This document shows, piece after piece, positions 5,166 through 5,384 of a stretch of 5,384 nt of DNA. The notes beneath the pieces are model-generated. The model saw only the letters and a program-made list of their open reading frames with translations. It made no database searches and was not told the origin of the DNA. The stretch's first letter is position 1; each line of letters starts with the position of its first letter. Source of the stretch: Pseudomonadota bacterium (GTDB taxonomy: Bacteria > Pseudomonadota > Alphaproteobacteria > Rhizobiales > Beijerinckiaceae); assembly GCA_023386115.1 (NCBI GenBank), contig JAEWKL010000377.1, forward strand, positions 1 through 5,384, read 5' to 3'. The translations under genes and the position numbers were made by a program.

Positions 5166-5384
5166 ATGACCACGACCTTCTTCCTGGTGCGGCACGCCGC
5201 CCATGACCGGCTCGGCCGCATCCTCTGCGGGCGGGTGCCCGGGGTGACGCTCGGGCGCGATGGGAAGGCGCAAGGGGAGGCGCTGGCCGCGCGGCTGGCC
5301 GGCGAGGGGCTGGCGGCGATCTATGCCTCGCCGCTGGAGCGGGCGCAGGAGACCGCGGCCCCGGTCGCGGCCCCGGCCGGGGAA
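5166..5384 (+). CDS. Histidine phosphatase (phosphoglycerate mutase-like) family protein, N-terminal part
   Basis: Seventy-three codons are visible before the right edge cuts the gene. The start MTTTFFLVRHAAHD contains the branch-2-strand LVRH motif whose histidine (residue 10) is phosphorylated in catalysis. The usual RHG is RHA here, which is tolerated in this superfamily. GRILCGRVPGVTLGRDGKAQ (17-36) and IYASPLERAQETA (52-64) match the second conserved block, where SPLxRAxxTA supplies the phosphate-binding arginine. Members include cofactor-dependent phosphoglycerate mutases, CobC/alpha-ribazole phosphatases and broad phosphatases; the visible part cannot separate them, and the later catalytic Glu and His lie outside the window. 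The ATG at 5166 is preceded by GGAGG (5158-5162) with only a 3-nt spacer, shorter than usual, but no better in-frame start exists. It is transcribed away from the secreted-protein operon. Confidence 0.88.
   Translation, partial: MTTTFFLVRHAAHDRLGRILCGRVPGVTLGRDGKAQGEALAARLAGEGLAAIYASPLERAQETAAPVAAPAGE

Noticed and set aside
5108..5206. Plus-strand frame from the ATG at 5108
   Set aside because: It is out of frame with the phosphatase motifs, has no ribosome binding site, and runs into the phosphatase coding sequence.
1..5384. A CRISPR array, insertion sequence, phage or toxin-antitoxin module
   Set aside because: I saw no regularly spaced long repeats, transposase motifs, terminal inverted repeats with target duplications, or paired small toxin/antitoxin-like genes.

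Overview
The window is GC-rich, with strongly G/C-biased third codon positions. It looks like a chromosomal segment of an alphaproteobacterium, most likely a Methylobacterium-like member of the Hyphomicrobiales. That placement rests on base composition, codon usage and protein style, not on a database match. There is no rRNA, tRNA, CRISPR array, transposase or other mobile element.

Layout, left to right. The 3' part of a PIG-L/LmbE-type zinc deacetylase gene (2-565, +) converges, with only 4 bp between stop codons, on a 49-codon gene for a small single-span membrane protein (570-719, -). The next ~520 bp (720-1241) hold no convincing gene. They do contain a long near-perfect inverted repeat (872-901) overlapping a TTGACA-like -35 element that points at the small gene, and a strong GC hairpin (1160-1194) just past the end of the next gene. 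A full-length methyl-accepting chemotaxis protein with a long periplasmic helical sensor domain occupies 1242-3245 (-). Its upstream region is an AT-rich island (3246-3330), and beyond that lie several hairpins and a short direct repeat, probably the 3' end of the next transcription unit.

That unit is a compact two-gene operon on the minus strand: a small secreted protein with two cysteines (4451-4843), then a cytoplasmic polysaccharide-deacetylase/PuuE-like protein (3520-4431). A 322-bp divergent intergenic region (4844-5165) with several dyads separates it from a histidine phosphatase gene (5166-5384, +) that runs off the right edge.

No shared pathway ties these genes together. Chemoreception, two unrelated deacetylase folds and a phosphatase sit side by side as in ordinary core or strain-variable chromosome. 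I see no clear evidence of a new multi-gene system. The items most worth a second look are the operator-like dyad with its small membrane-protein gene, the AT-rich, Shine-Dalgarno-poor leader of the chemoreceptor, and the hairpin/direct-repeat cluster at 3443-3522.
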